27,117 bases of DNA from positions 15,126-42,242 of the forward strand of contig NQOH01000001.1 in NCBI GenBank assembly GCA_003585735.1, written 5' to 3'. A program made the translations under genes and the position numbers. Positions 1 to 7,997 of this stretch are shown in pieces (the stretch's first letter is position 1; the number at the start of each line of letters is the position of its first letter). The notes under the pieces are model-generated. The model saw only the letters and a list, made by a program, of their open reading frames with translations, made no database searches and was not told the DNA's origin. Source of the DNA: Gardnerella kenyensis (GTDB lineage: Bacteria; Actinomycetota; Actinomycetes; Actinomycetales; Bifidobacteriaceae).

Positions 1-883
1 CAGAAGGTACTCGCCTACTCAAATCACCGGATGCAATTTTTGAAGCAGTTTTTTCAATACGCTTAAGTGGGACTAAAGTTGATTGAATAATAATGGCAGC
101 AAAAACAGCTCCGAATAAAATAACGGCAATACTTACCATAATGCAATATCGAGTAAGCGTATTTACTGTGTCAAGTTGATCGCTTAAAGATAATGCAATA
201 TAAACGTAACCCTTCACATTCATGTCGGAATCGTAGTTGCTACGTTGACCCCAGGTTAGTACCAATACTCTCCAAGGCGCCTTTGCTGCATCCTTAGTCA
301 TTTGATCAACATTATTAGTGTCACCTTTAATGCTTGCTGGAGCAGTATATGGTTTGTGCGTTACAACAACCTTAGCAAGAGAACCATCTGGCGGCAGCTT
401 TGGCATAGAAACAAAATTACCCTTAATTTTTGGCACTAATGGCGTGGCAATAATTTTGTTATGCATATCCCTAATCTGCATAAAGTAGTCGTTTGGGCCT
501 GCAGTTGGTTGATTAACATCTTTGCCGCGTAATACATCAATATTGTCGTAAATAAGTTGCGCTTGATCTGCAAGCTGAATATCTGTTTTTTCAAGAAGGT
601 AATTACCTACCAACTGTCGAATAGATAAAGAAATGCAAAAAGCAGCAACAGTTAAAACTGCTAACGTGCAAGCTACAAGCCTAGTGCTTAAAGGTATTGC
701 GTTTACTTTACGCTTCAACCAACAAGTTTTTTTAGGCTTAGTTTCTTTCGCAGCAGAAGAGTCTTGGAATACAACAAGACTCTTGCCAACATTAGAATCT
801 TGCGCATTTTGAGTAGAATTTATATCTTTTACTTCATTATGCGATTGTTCACGATCCTTGTTGCCATTATTATTGCGTTGCAT
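1..883 (-). CDS. Sensor histidine kinase, N-terminal part (cut by left window edge)
   Basis: Two-component membrane sensor kinase. Only the first 294 codons are inside the window; the catalytic dimerisation and ATPase domains lie beyond position 1. Residues 1-64 form a charged Asn/Lys-rich cytoplasmic head, 65-88 a first membrane segment, about 89-246 an extracytoplasmic sensing region, 247-267 a second membrane segment, and from about 268 a HAMP linker begins (LVPLKRIEKTASKIASGDLS). This TM-sensor-TM-HAMP order is typical of kinases paired with OmpR regulators. The ATG at 883 sits 2 bases after the stop of the response regulator gene, so the two are almost certainly co-transcribed and translationally coupled. 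The sensed signal cannot be told from the sequence. The frame is open throughout. Confidence 0.9.
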   Translation of the reverse strand, partial: MQRNNNGNKDREQSHNEVKDINSTQNAQDSNVGKSLVVFQDSSAAKETKPKKTCWLKRKVNAIPLSTRLVACTLAVLTVAAFCISLSIRQLVGNYLLEKTDIQLADQAQLIYDNIDVLRGKDVNQPTAGPNDYFMQIRDMHNKIIATPLVPKIKGNFVSMPKLPPDGSLAKVVVTHKPYTAPASIKGDTNNVDQMTKDAAKAPWRVLVLTWGQRSNYDSDMNVKGYVYIALSLSDQLDTVNTLTRYCIMVSIAVILFGAVFAAIIIQSTLVPLKRIEKTASKIASGDLSRRVPS

Positions 884-885
884 AA

Positions 886-1641
886 TCAGGCTTGACCTGC
901 CTTCGGTTCGCGAATCATATAACCAATTCCGCGCTTTGTTTCAATAAGAGGAACAACTTTCTGCGGCTTTCCGGAATCGTCAGTAATTTCTATGCCGTCA
1001 ATTTTCTTTCTTAAGTAAGAAATATACGATTCAACAATGGCTGCGTCTCCGCCCCAATCGTATTGCCATACGTGGTTTAGAATTTGACTCTTTGATAATA
1101 CGCGTCCTTCATTATCCATCAAATAATGCAATAGCTTATATTCAGTTGGGCTAAGCTCAATAGATACGCCGCTTCGAGTAACATCGTGCGAATCTTCATT
1201 AATTTCAAGATCAGCTACTCGAACAATAGGTGTTTCTTCATCCGGCTCTTGAGTTCTGCGAAGAATTGCTCGAATTCTTGCCACAACTTCTTCCAAACTA
1301 AATGGCTTTGTGACGTAATCATCGCCGCCAACAGTTAAGCCCATAATCTTGTCTTGAGTATCGTCTCGAGCAGTTAGGAATAACACAGGAACTTTAATAC
1401 CGTTTTGGCGAATGCGCCTAGTAACAGTAAAACCATCAATATCTGGGAGCATAACATCCATAACAATAAGATCAGGCTTTACTCGTTCAATAACTTCAAC
1501 AGCTTCGGATCCTGACGCAGCGGTTTCAACTTCAAAACCGGCAAAATGCAACGATGCTACCAAAAGTTCGCGAATTGATGGCTCGTCATCAACAACAACA
1601 ATAGATGCTTCAACGTTCTTACTCATACTGATTAGCATCAC
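886..1641 (-). CDS. OmpR/PhoB-family two-component response regulator
   Basis: DNA-binding response regulator, cognate to the kinase just downstream. Counting from the ATG at 1626, the receiver domain covers about residues 8-122, with the acidic pair D13/D14, the phospho-acceptor D57 in LIVMDVMLPD, and the conserved Thr and Lys in FLTARD and YVTKPF. A winged-helix Trans_reg_C domain follows (about 140-240; SPTEYKLLHYLMDNEGRVLS, then YISYLRKKID and KRGIGYMI). Length matches the family. The start is uncertain: GTG 1641, ATG 1638 and ATG 1626 are in frame and none has a strong Shine-Dalgarno. The ATG at 1626 gives the usual short lead into the receiver and is my preference. The receiver resembles mycobacterial MprA/TcrA-type regulators, but the regulon is unknown. 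Confidence 0.93.
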   Translation of the reverse strand: MMLISMSKNVEASIVVVDDEPSIRELLVASLHFAGFEVETAASGSEAVEVIERVKPDLIVMDVMLPDIDGFTVTRRIRQNGIKVPVLFLTARDDTQDKIMGLTVGGDDYVTKPFSLEEVVARIRAILRRTQEPDEETPIVRVADLEINEDSHDVTRSGVSIELSPTEYKLLHYLMDNEGRVLSKSQILNHVWQYDWGGDAAIVESYISYLRKKIDGIEITDDSGKPQKVVPLIETKRGIGYMIREPKAGQA

Positions 1642-2007
1642 TTATGAAGCTGAATGTTTCCTGAATAAACGCTGAAAATAAAATTAGTTGTGTAGTAAAT
1701 TTTTTATTACACGTTACGCCTAGTGCGTTATTTGTTAGCTTTGCGAATAGAAGATTTAAATACTGCATATTTTTTAGTTTTAAAAATATTAATTGTGGAT
1801 AAACGATGACCTTTTAACCACATTATTAAAAAAGTCTTTGATTGATTTTTTAAATGGAATATATTCATTTTAGCGTTACATTACAAAAGTAAGTGCAACA
1901 AAATGTATGAGCTTTATAAGCTATATAAAATCTGGGTTTCTTACAGTGTAATGTAACGCAAAATTTAGAAAAATTGCGTTTATGACGCGTACAAAATGGA
2001 GGGGATT
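1642..2007. promoter_or_regulatory. Long A+T-rich intergenic region between divergent regulator and WXG100 genes
   Basis: A 366-base gap with no convincing ORF that must hold the promoters of the response regulator (minus) and the WXG100 gene (plus). It contains a perfect 12-bp inverted repeat (1873-1884 with 1948-1959), a consensus DnaA-box sequence at 1793-1802, and A+T tracts including TATATAAAAT near 1922. No clean -35/-10 pair could be fixed by eye. Confidence 0.5.
1873..1959. repeat. Perfect 12-bp inverted repeat upstream of the WXG100 gene
   Basis: GCGTTACATTAC at 1873-1884 is the exact reverse complement of GTAATGTAACGC at 1948-1959, with 63 bases between. The right arm ends 48 bases before the WXG100 start. 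The arms are too far apart for a normal terminator hairpin. The layout suits paired operator sites for a dimeric or looping regulator. The regulator is unknown; the adjacent response regulator is one candidate by proximity only. Confidence 0.6.
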
Positions 2008-2301
2008 ATGGCACAATTTCGAGTTGATTCAGAGCAAATTCAGCAATCCGCAGCTGCGGTTGGCACCTCGGTTGGTGCAATTAGAGAAGCCGTTAACGGC
2101 ATGTATGCCAATTTGCAGCAGCTACAAAGCGTCTGGACGGGCGCTGCGGCCACGCAGTTTGCGTCCACAGCTCAACAATGGCGTGCAGCACAGCAACAAA
2201 TGGAACAGTCTTTAGAGGCTATTCAGCAAGCTATGCAACATGCTTCCGGAGTGTATGTTGATGCAGAAACTCAAGCTACTTCCCTATTTGGAATGGGCTG
2301 A
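2008..2301 (+). CDS. WXG100-family (ESAT-6-like) protein
   Basis: A 97-residue all-helical protein of the EsxA/ESAT-6 type, a family exported as dimers by type VII secretion systems. The hallmark turn is W43-T-G45 between two helices, with F51 eight residues after the Trp. A YVDAE sequence near the C-terminus fits the YxxxD/E export motif. The ATG at 2008 is chosen because GGAGGGG lies about 4 bases upstream; an in-frame ATG at 1996 would place that ribosome site inside the gene. Composition is rich in Ala and Gln with no Cys. It stands alone: no partner esx gene and no Ecc/Ess machinery is next to it, and a strong terminator follows. Function beyond family membership is not known. Confidence 0.93.
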   Translation: MAQFRVDSEQIQQSAAAVGTSVGAIREAVNGMYANLQQLQSVWTGAAATQFASTAQQWRAAQQQMEQSLEAIQQAMQHASGVYVDAETQATSLFGMG

Positions 2302-2333
2302 TTTAGTTAGTTTTCTGTAGCTAAATTGAAGTG

Positions 2334-2382
2334 AAAAAAAGATGGCGGCATACTTTAATTCAAATATACCGCCATCTTTTTT
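2334..2382. terminator. Bidirectional rho-independent terminator between WXG100 gene and groEL
   Basis: GATGGCGG (2341-2348) pairs with CCGCCATC (2369-2376). The stem is flanked by an A-run at 2334-2340 and a T-run from 2377, so it can stop transcription of both convergent genes. Confidence 0.85.
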
Positions 2383-2461
2383 AAATTATTTTTAAAATTA
2401 TTAAGCTACGTAACTTGCATCTTTAACATAATTTATTTCTAAATTTATGCTAATTTTCTAT

Positions 2462-4087
2462 TTAGTAGCCCATGTCAGCGCCGGCTTGTGGTGCTGCAGC
2501 TGGCTTTTCTGGCTTATTTGCAACTACAGCTTCAGTAGTCAAGAACAAGCCAGCAATAGAAGCAGCGTTCTGTAGTGCAGAACGAGTGACCTTAACTGGA
2601 TCGGTTACGCCAGCAGCCATCAAATCTTCGTAAGTATTGGTTGCAGCATTAAAGCCTTCGCCTTCTGGAAGTTCGCGCACCTTGTTAAGAACTACGTCTC
2701 CAGAAACACCAGAGTTTTGAGCAATCTGCTTGATTGGAGCTTCAACAGCGCGGAACACGATTGCAGCACCAGTTGCTTCTTCGCCCTTAAGCTCAGTAAT
2801 AGCAGGAGTCTTCTCAATCTTTGCAGCAGCCTGAACCAAAGCTACGCCACCGCCTGGAAGCAAACCTTCCTCAATAGCAGCCTTAGCGTTACGAACAGCA
2901 TCTTCAATACGATGCTTACGTTCCTTAGCTTCAACTTCAGTAGCAGCGCCAACCTTAATAACAGCTACGCCGCCAGCGAGCTTAGCAAGACGCTCCTGAA
3001 GCTTTTCGCGATCATAATCAGAATCCGTGTTCTCAATTTCTGCGCGAATTTGAGCAACGCGAGCATCAACATCTTCCTTGGATCCAGCACCGGAAACGAT
3101 AGTTGTTTCGTCCTTAGAAACAATCACCTTTGCTGCGTGGCCAAATACAGAAGCGTCAATAGAATCAAGCTTCAAGCCGAGGTCGTCGGAAACAACCTGT
3201 GCGCCAGTCAAAATTGCCATATCCTGAAGCATGGCCTTACGACGATCGCCGAATCCTGGAGCCTTTACAGCTACAGTGTTGAAAGTGCCACGAATCTTGT
3301 TCAACACAAGCGTTGGCAATGCTTCACCATCAACATCTTCAGCAATAATAAGCAATGGCTTACCAGACTTCATAACAAGCTCAGCAATATGAACAATGTC
3401 CTGCTGGCTGGAAACCTTACCAGAAGTGAGCAAAATGTATGGATCTTCAAGAACAGCGGTTTGATCGTCAGCATTAGTGACGAAGTAAGGGGAAATATAA
3501 CCCTTATCAAAACGCATGCCTTCAGTGAAATCCAAATCAAGACCGAACTTGTTGTTGTCTTCAACAGTAACAACACCGTCCTGGCCAACCTTATCCAAAG
3601 CTTCAGCAATCTTTTCGCCAACTTCAGGATCTGCTGCAGAAATAGTTGCAGTAGCAGCAATCTGTTCCTTAGTTTCTACATCTTTTGCAGAAGCAAGCAA
3701 TTCCTTAACAATTGCTTCAGCAGCTTTTTCAATACCACGGCGAAGAGCAATTGGGTTGCTGCCAGCAACAACATTCTTCAAACCTTCATGCACCAAAGAC
3801 TGAGCAAGCACGGTTGCAGTCGTAGTACCATCGCCAGCAACGTCGTCAGTCTTCTTTGCAACTTCCTTAACAAGCTCGGCACCAATGCGCTCATATGGGT
3901 CTTCAAGATCAATTTCCTTAGCAATGGAAACACCATCGTTAGTGATGGTTGGAGCGCCATACGCTTTGTCGAGCACAACATTACGACCCTTTGGGCCAAG
4001 TGTTACCTTTACAGTATCAGCAAGCTTATCGAGACCTGCAAGCATACCCTGACGGGCGTCCTCTTCATAGGCAATAATCTTTGCCAT
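2462..4087 (-). CDS. groEL: 60-kDa chaperonin GroEL
   Basis: ATP-driven folding chaperonin that works in the cytoplasm as a double ring with GroES. The 541-residue length is normal. Visible signatures are the nucleotide-binding DDVAGDGTTTATVL around residues 81-94 (D86, T88-T90), GPKGRNVVLD at 31-40, and EEGLLPGGGVAL in the equatorial domain. The tail ends in MGY rather than a repeated GGM, as in several actinobacteria. GGAGGAAC lies just before the ATG at 4087. No groES is adjacent, so it appears monocistronic, bounded by the terminator at 2334-2382. Two CIRCE operators upstream imply HrcA repression and heat induction. Codon choice is more G+C-rich at third positions than in neighbours such as ung, consistent with high expression. 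Confidence 0.99.
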   Translation of the reverse strand: MAKIIAYEEDARQGMLAGLDKLADTVKVTLGPKGRNVVLDKAYGAPTITNDGVSIAKEIDLEDPYERIGAELVKEVAKKTDDVAGDGTTTATVLAQSLVHEGLKNVVAGSNPIALRRGIEKAAEAIVKELLASAKDVETKEQIAATATISAADPEVGEKIAEALDKVGQDGVVTVEDNNKFGLDLDFTEGMRFDKGYISPYFVTNADDQTAVLEDPYILLTSGKVSSQQDIVHIAELVMKSGKPLLIIAEDVDGEALPTLVLNKIRGTFNTVAVKAPGFGDRRKAMLQDMAILTGAQVVSDDLGLKLDSIDASVFGHAAKVIVSKDETTIVSGAGSKEDVDARVAQIRAEIENTDSDYDREKLQERLAKLAGGVAVIKVGAATEVEAKERKHRIEDAVRNAKAAIEEGLLPGGGVALVQAAAKIEKTPAITELKGEEATGAAIVFRAVEAPIKQIAQNSGVSGDVVLNKVRELPEGEGFNAATNTYEDLMAAGVTDPVKVTRSALQNAASIAGLFLTTEAVVANKPEKPAAAPQAGADMGY

Positions 4088-4154
4088 TGTTCCTCCGCAT
4101 ACGTTATTTTGAACTATTCACTGAAGTCCTAAGTAATAAGCCGTCAGCTGCTTA

Positions 4155-4181
4155 TTATCACTCTCAAGACTCGAGTGCTAA
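4155..4181 (-). promoter_or_regulatory. CIRCE operator, promoter-proximal copy
   Basis: On the plus strand TTATCACTC (4155-4163), a 9-base spacer and GAGTGCTAA (4173-4181). This matches the HrcA-binding consensus TTAGCACTC-N9-GAGTGCTAA with one mismatch. In groEL orientation it embeds TTAGCA (4181-4176) and GATAAT (4159-4154) 16 bases apart, a plausible -35/-10 pair, so bound HrcA would cover the promoter. Confidence 0.85.
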
Positions 4182-4189
4182 TTTGAAGA

Positions 4190-4216
4190 TTAGCACTCTC
4201 TGCCCCCGAGTGCCAA
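4190..4216 (-). promoter_or_regulatory. CIRCE operator, distal copy
   Basis: TTAGCACTC (4190-4198), a 9-base spacer and GAGTGCCAA (4208-4216) give an HrcA site with one mismatch. Its centre is 35 bases from the proximal copy. In groEL orientation it also carries TTGGCA and GCTAAT 16 bases apart. Confidence 0.9.
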
Positions 4217-4270
4217 CTTTTTTGGCGTTTATGTTGAAAATACTTTAAAAAGGCATAAAAAAAAAATAAA

Positions 4271-4304
4271 AAATGTCGGTTAAAAATAAATCTAACCGAC
4301 ATTT
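4271..4304 (-). terminator. Rho-independent terminator of the LytR_C gene
   Basis: AAATGTCGGTTA (4271-4282) and TAACCGACATTT (4293-4304) form a perfect 12-bp stem with a 10-base loop. On the minus strand it is followed by a long T-rich run (the plus-strand A-run before 4271). It lies just downstream of the minus gene ending at 4337. Confidence 0.85.
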
Positions 4305-4336
4305 TATTTTTAAACTTTACTTATATTTGTTTTAAA

Positions 4337-5005
4337 TTACTTGCATAATACTGCTACGATTGGTGAAGAAATATCTTTCTCGTTTTCTACAGCAGTAATA
4401 CCCAGAGCTTTTGCAACATCAAGAGCTGCGGCCTTTTGCGATTCGTCTTTATACCAAACAACTGAATCGCTTGGAACGCTACCAGTTGGGTTTCCAGCTG
4501 TTACGTTTGCGTAACCAGCTTGCTTTAACTTATCCGCATTCTTAGCACCGTATCCGTTAATCTTCGTGGCGTTAATAACCTTAACCGCAACGGATTTATC
4601 AACTGCGTTCTGAGATGCAGAATTATCCTTAGAATTATTTGAATCAGAATTATCTGACTTATCTGACTTATTGGATTTATTAGACTTGTTGTCTTTGCTT
4701 GAATCAGCATCTTCATTGTCGTCAGAATCTTCGTCTTCACGACTTGAATCAGATTTTGCTTTCTTCTCAGTCTTTGATTGAGCCGCCTGCTGACTATGAT
4801 TCCACGGCAAAGAAAGATGCGAAATCTCACCAGAACCAATAGCCCAAACTAGCAAACCGGCTACAATTGCAATAATTAGCGCAACAACATAAGGAAATAT
4901 TACAGCGTACCAAGCAGGATTTCCGCGATGCACACCAACTGGACCCTCTGGTGGCTCATCAAAAGCATCGGGCGTATACGACACGTTCTGATCATTTCGC
5001 GCCAT
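4337..5005 (-). CDS. Membrane-anchored LytR C-terminal-domain protein
   Basis: A 222-residue envelope protein. Residues 1-31 are cytoplasmic, 32-56 form one membrane segment (VVALIIAIVAGLLVWAI), 70-135 are a highly charged Ser/Asp/Asn/Lys linker with repeated SNKSDKSD-like units, and 139-222 match the LytR_C fold found at the end of LytR-CpsA-Psr wall-polymer ligases (VKVINATKINGYG, then DSVVWY and a C-terminal IVAVLCK). The catalytic LCP domain is absent, so this is a stand-alone LytR_C protein. Its role at the wall is not established. The ATG at 5005 has GGAGGA 8 bases upstream. The gene sits upstream of groEL in the same direction but is separated from it by its own terminator and the CIRCE promoter. 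Confidence 0.88.
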   Translation of the reverse strand: MARNDQNVSYTPDAFDEPPEGPVGVHRGNPAWYAVIFPYVVALIIAIVAGLLVWAIGSGEISHLSLPWNHSQQAAQSKTEKKAKSDSSREDEDSDDNEDADSSKDNKSNKSNKSDKSDNSDSNNSKDNSASQNAVDKSVAVKVINATKINGYGAKNADKLKQAGYANVTAGNPTGSVPSDSVVWYKDESQKAAALDVAKALGITAVENEKDISSPIVAVLCK

Positions 5006-5131
5006 AATTGCATTCCTCCAACAGATTCATTAAAACAATATGAAACCATACTAGCGAATGCTGGTCACAAAGCACAAATTTGATTTAAACAATTTTCTTA
5101 CTTAATTTATGCCTCGTCATACAGTAAGCAT

Positions 5132-5848
5132 ATGAATCCTGCACAGATTAAACCTTTAGATGAATTAATGGATCCAGATTGGGCTAAAGCTTTAGCTCCT
5201 GTAGAGCCGCAAATACGCGCAATGGGAGTGTTTTTGCGAGAACAAATTAAGCAGGGACATCATATTCTTCCGGCAAGCCATAATATTTTGCGAGCTTTTA
5301 GTATTCCTTTAAACAGTGTAAAGGTTTTAATTGTTGGGCAAGACCCATACCCTACTCCAGGACACCCAGTTGGTTTAAGTTTTTGCACTGCTCCAAACGT
5401 TCGTCCATTGCCAAAAAGTCTTATTAATATTTATAAAGAATTAGTAAATGATCTTGGCGTGCAAATGCCTAAAAGCGGTGATTTAACACCGTGGACTACT
5501 AAAGGAGTAATGTTGCTCAACCGTTGTTTAACTGTTGAAGCAGGCCAAGCAAACAGCCATCAAGGTAAAGGTTGGGAAGCAGTAACAGATGAAGCTATTC
5601 GCGCATTGAATAATCGAACTGACAGCAATGGAAAAACTTTGCCGTTAGTTGCAATACTTTGGGGCAGGAATGCGCAAAGTTTAGCTCCTTTACTAACTAA
5701 CGCAACAATTATTGCCTCCCCTCACCCAAGTCCTCTTTCTGCAATGCGAGGATTTTTTGGCTCAAAACCATTTTCTAGAGCGAATCAAGCATTAATTAGT
5801 ATGGGTGCTACGCCAATTGATTGGTCATTAGAAAATCAGGAAATTTAG
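5132..5848 (+). CDS. ung: Uracil-DNA glycosylase (family 1)
   Basis: Removes uracil from DNA to start base excision repair. The 238-residue protein carries the water-activating loop GQDPYPTPGH (D71 is the catalytic Asp), the uracil-recognition segment LLNRCLTVEAG, and the C-terminal HPSPLSA loop with the essential His. The loop reads GQDPYP where many bacteria have GQDPYH; mycobacterial Ung has the same Pro, so this is lineage-typical and not a defect. There is no clear Shine-Dalgarno. TACAGT at 5120-5125 ends 6 bases before the ATG, which would suit a leaderless or very short-leader message. It appears to be a single gene, oriented away from the LytR_C gene. Confidence 0.98.
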   Translation: MNPAQIKPLDELMDPDWAKALAPVEPQIRAMGVFLREQIKQGHHILPASHNILRAFSIPLNSVKVLIVGQDPYPTPGHPVGLSFCTAPNVRPLPKSLINIYKELVNDLGVQMPKSGDLTPWTTKGVMLLNRCLTVEAGQANSHQGKGWEAVTDEAIRALNNRTDSNGKTLPLVAILWGRNAQSLAPLLTNATIIASPHPSPLSAMRGFFGSKPFSRANQALISMGATPIDWSLENQEI

Positions 5849-5934
5849 TATATATTTTTAGAACGTATTAAAAAATAAGCTAAAATACTTGTTTTTATAA
5901 AACGCAGTACTGTATATCGGTTACCATAGTTCAC

Positions 5935-7059
5935 ATGGCATTATTCCCACCGCAACCACAGAAACAACCTGTAAATAGTAATCCTTCAATGGCACCTAAT
6001 ATTCGCTTAGGCTCAGCAGCAGCACAGTCGGCCGCTACAGCTTCTGCGAATATTCAAGCGTCTGCAACTATTTCAAGCGAAGACATACGCCGCTGTCAGC
6101 AAATTGCTAATATTTTACGCGCGCGTTTTGCACAAACTTTAGTTGGGCAAGATTCTTTGCGCGAATCTCTTATTCTTACTCTTATTGCAGGTGGTCATAT
6201 TCTTATTGAATCTGTGCCAGGACTTGCAAAAACTACTGCTGCACAAACTTTAGCAACAGCGATGTCGGGTAGTTTCCGTCGCGTGCAATGCACTCCTGAC
6301 TTAATGCCAGCAGATTTAGTTGGTACGCAAGTATTTGATTTTGCATCCCAACGTTTTACTACACAAATTGGCCCAATTCATGCAAATATTATTTTGCTAG
6401 ATGAAATTAATCGTTCGAACGCAAAAACTCAATCTGCAATGCTTGAAGCAATGGCTGAAGGTGCCACAACTATTGGCGGCGAGCGCATTGCATTACCTCA
6501 ACCTTTTATGGTTATTGCAACTCAGAATCCTATTGAAGAAGAAGGAACGTTTAATCTTCCTGAAGCTCAAATGGATCGCTTTATGGTAAAAGCAGTAATG
6601 ACTTACCCTAGCGTTGATGAGGAAGTTAGCATGCTGCAATTGCTTACTTCGCGCGGTTCGGATGTTGTAGATCCTGCAACTCTTACTTCCAAGCGTATTA
6701 GTTTGCAAGATGTTGTGTTTATGCGTGCTGCAGCTCGTCATATTCACGTTTCTGAAGCTGTAATGAAGTATGCTGTCGATATTGTTGCAACATCTCGAGG
6801 CAAGGGTTCTAATCCGCTTCCAACTATTAATTCTCTTGTTCGAATGGGTGCTAGCCCTCGAGCTTCTATTGCGCTTATTCGTATTGCGCAGGCTCACGCT
6901 TTGCTTTCTGGTAGAGATTATGTGATTCCTGAGGATGTGAAGCTGTTCGCTCATGAAGTTTTAAGGCATAGAATTCTTTTGACTTTTGAAGCGTTGGCTG
7001 ATGCTATTACAACCGACCAAGTAATTGACGCATTGGTAAAGACGGTTCCTGTGCCATGA
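5935..7059 (+). CDS. MoxR-family AAA+ ATPase
   Basis: First gene of a six-gene operon. MoxR ATPases act as chaperones that assemble or activate partner complexes, usually with von Willebrand A (vWA) proteins, which follow here. Residues 1-50 are a low-complexity Pro/Gln/Ala head. The AAA+ core has Walker A SVPGLAKTT (K99), Walker B IILLDEINR (D156, E157), a sensor-1 region ATQNPIEEEGTFNLPEAQMD and a C-terminal lid to residue 374. All nucleotide-handling residues look intact. The ATG at 5935 lacks a ribosome site; TATATC at 5913-5918 and TACCAT at 5922-5927 are possible -10 elements, so the leader may be absent or very short. Its stop overlaps the next start as ATGA. Confidence 0.95.
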   Translation: MALFPPQPQKQPVNSNPSMAPNIRLGSAAAQSAATASANIQASATISSEDIRRCQQIANILRARFAQTLVGQDSLRESLILTLIAGGHILIESVPGLAKTTAAQTLATAMSGSFRRVQCTPDLMPADLVGTQVFDFASQRFTTQIGPIHANIILLDEINRSNAKTQSAMLEAMAEGATTIGGERIALPQPFMVIATQNPIEEEGTFNLPEAQMDRFMVKAVMTYPSVDEEVSMLQLLTSRGSDVVDPATLTSKRISLQDVVFMRAAARHIHVSEAVMKYAVDIVATSRGKGSNPLPTINSLVRMGASPRASIALIRIAQAHALLSGRDYVIPEDVKLFAHEVLRHRILLTFEALADAITTDQVIDALVKTVPVP

Positions 7060-7997
7060 TACCTATGAAGCGTTTAGCGTTGTCTGAACCAGCTAAAACT
7101 GTTCGTCGTAAAATAGAGCTACTTGATCAACATATTGATCTTCCTATTGCTAGAAGAGCATTGGGCGTGTTGGAAGGAGATCATCCTTCTCACCGTCGTT
7201 TTGGTACGGGCGATGTTATTGATATTCATGCTTGGCAGCCTGGAGACGAAGCTCGAATGATGAATTGGTCTGCCAGCGCTCGTTCTGGTCAGCCTATGGT
7301 TTCTTCTCGCGAACGCACTTCTTCTTCTCATACTTGGATTATTTTTGATGCGAGTATTAACATGAACGGTTCGTGCCGATGTGAAGAGACTTTATATGAG
7401 ATTGCTTCTAATATTGCATGTTTTTTTGCAGCGTTAAGTTTGAAACGTCATGATGCTGTTTCGCTATTGTGTGCTGATGGCAGTGATATTGTAAGAGTTC
7501 CTACGTCTCGTAATCTTTCTGATTTTGAGCGTAATCTTGATACTGTTTTGCTTAATACTCGTCGTAATACGCGAAATATTGATGCTTTGATTGCTTCTAT
7601 GCAAAAAGTTGTTGATAAGAATGGTCTTGTGGTTCTTATTACTGACGAGTATGCGCTACAAGCTCATAATGCTGAATCTTTGCGCAAAATTACTCAAAAT
7701 CATAAACTTGTAGTAGTTACGCTTTCCCCAGTTAATCCTTTTGACAAAAATCTTAAATCGTCTATAACTGACGGTGCTACGTTACGTAAAATTCCAGCAT
7801 TTTTTAAAAGTGAGAACGCAAAACAGGAAACGCAAGTTCGAAGAAATACTAGAAATCAAGCTTTGCAAGACATGCTGAGTGGTGTTAAAGCTTCGCTGAT
7901 TCACGGTTCTTCGAGTGAAGAAGTTTTCCATATTGCTGCTAAAACTGTGAGCAGCACAAGCTATCTCACTACTTCATTACTAGAGGAGGGCGAGTAG
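7056..7997 (+). CDS. DUF58 family protein (MoxR partner)
   Basis: A 313-residue DUF58 protein, the usual companion of MoxR ATPases; the fold is related to vWA domains. The signature lies at about residues 47-80 (RRFGTGDVIDIHAWQPGDEA, then MMNWSASARSGQP). A vWA-like stretch follows (HTWIIFDASINMNG, then LVVLITDEYAL). The N-terminal membrane segments found in longer DUF58 proteins are missing, so it is probably cytoplasmic. The ATG at 7056 overlaps the moxR stop by four bases; an ATG at 7065 is an alternative. The biochemical role of DUF58 is not established; the tight coupling suggests it works directly with the ATPase. Confidence 0.92.
   Translation: MIPMKRLALSEPAKTVRRKIELLDQHIDLPIARRALGVLEGDHPSHRRFGTGDVIDIHAWQPGDEARMMNWSASARSGQPMVSSRERTSSSHTWIIFDASINMNGSCRCEETLYEIASNIACFFAALSLKRHDAVSLLCADGSDIVRVPTSRNLSDFERNLDTVLLNTRRNTRNIDALIASMQKVVDKNGLVVLITDEYALQAHNAESLRKITQNHKLVVVTLSPVNPFDKNLKSSITDGATLRKIPAFFKSENAKQETQVRRNTRNQALQDMLSGVKASLIHGSSSEEVFHIAAKTVSSTSYLTTSLLEEGE

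Noticed and set aside
1996..2007. Upstream in-frame ATG for the WXG100 gene
   Set aside because: The GGAGGGG ribosome site lies between this ATG and the one at 2008, so 2008 is the real start.
2717..4132. A 471-codon open frame on the plus strand opposite groEL
   Set aside because: It mirrors the strongly biased groEL codons, encodes a Ser/Asn/Leu-rich sequence with no recognisable family, and would lie over the CIRCE-controlled gene. It is a codon-bias shadow.
5338..5362. Possible inactivating change GQDPYP in Ung
   Set aside because: Mycobacterial Ung enzymes carry the same Pro and are active; the catalytic Asp and the HPSP loop are present.
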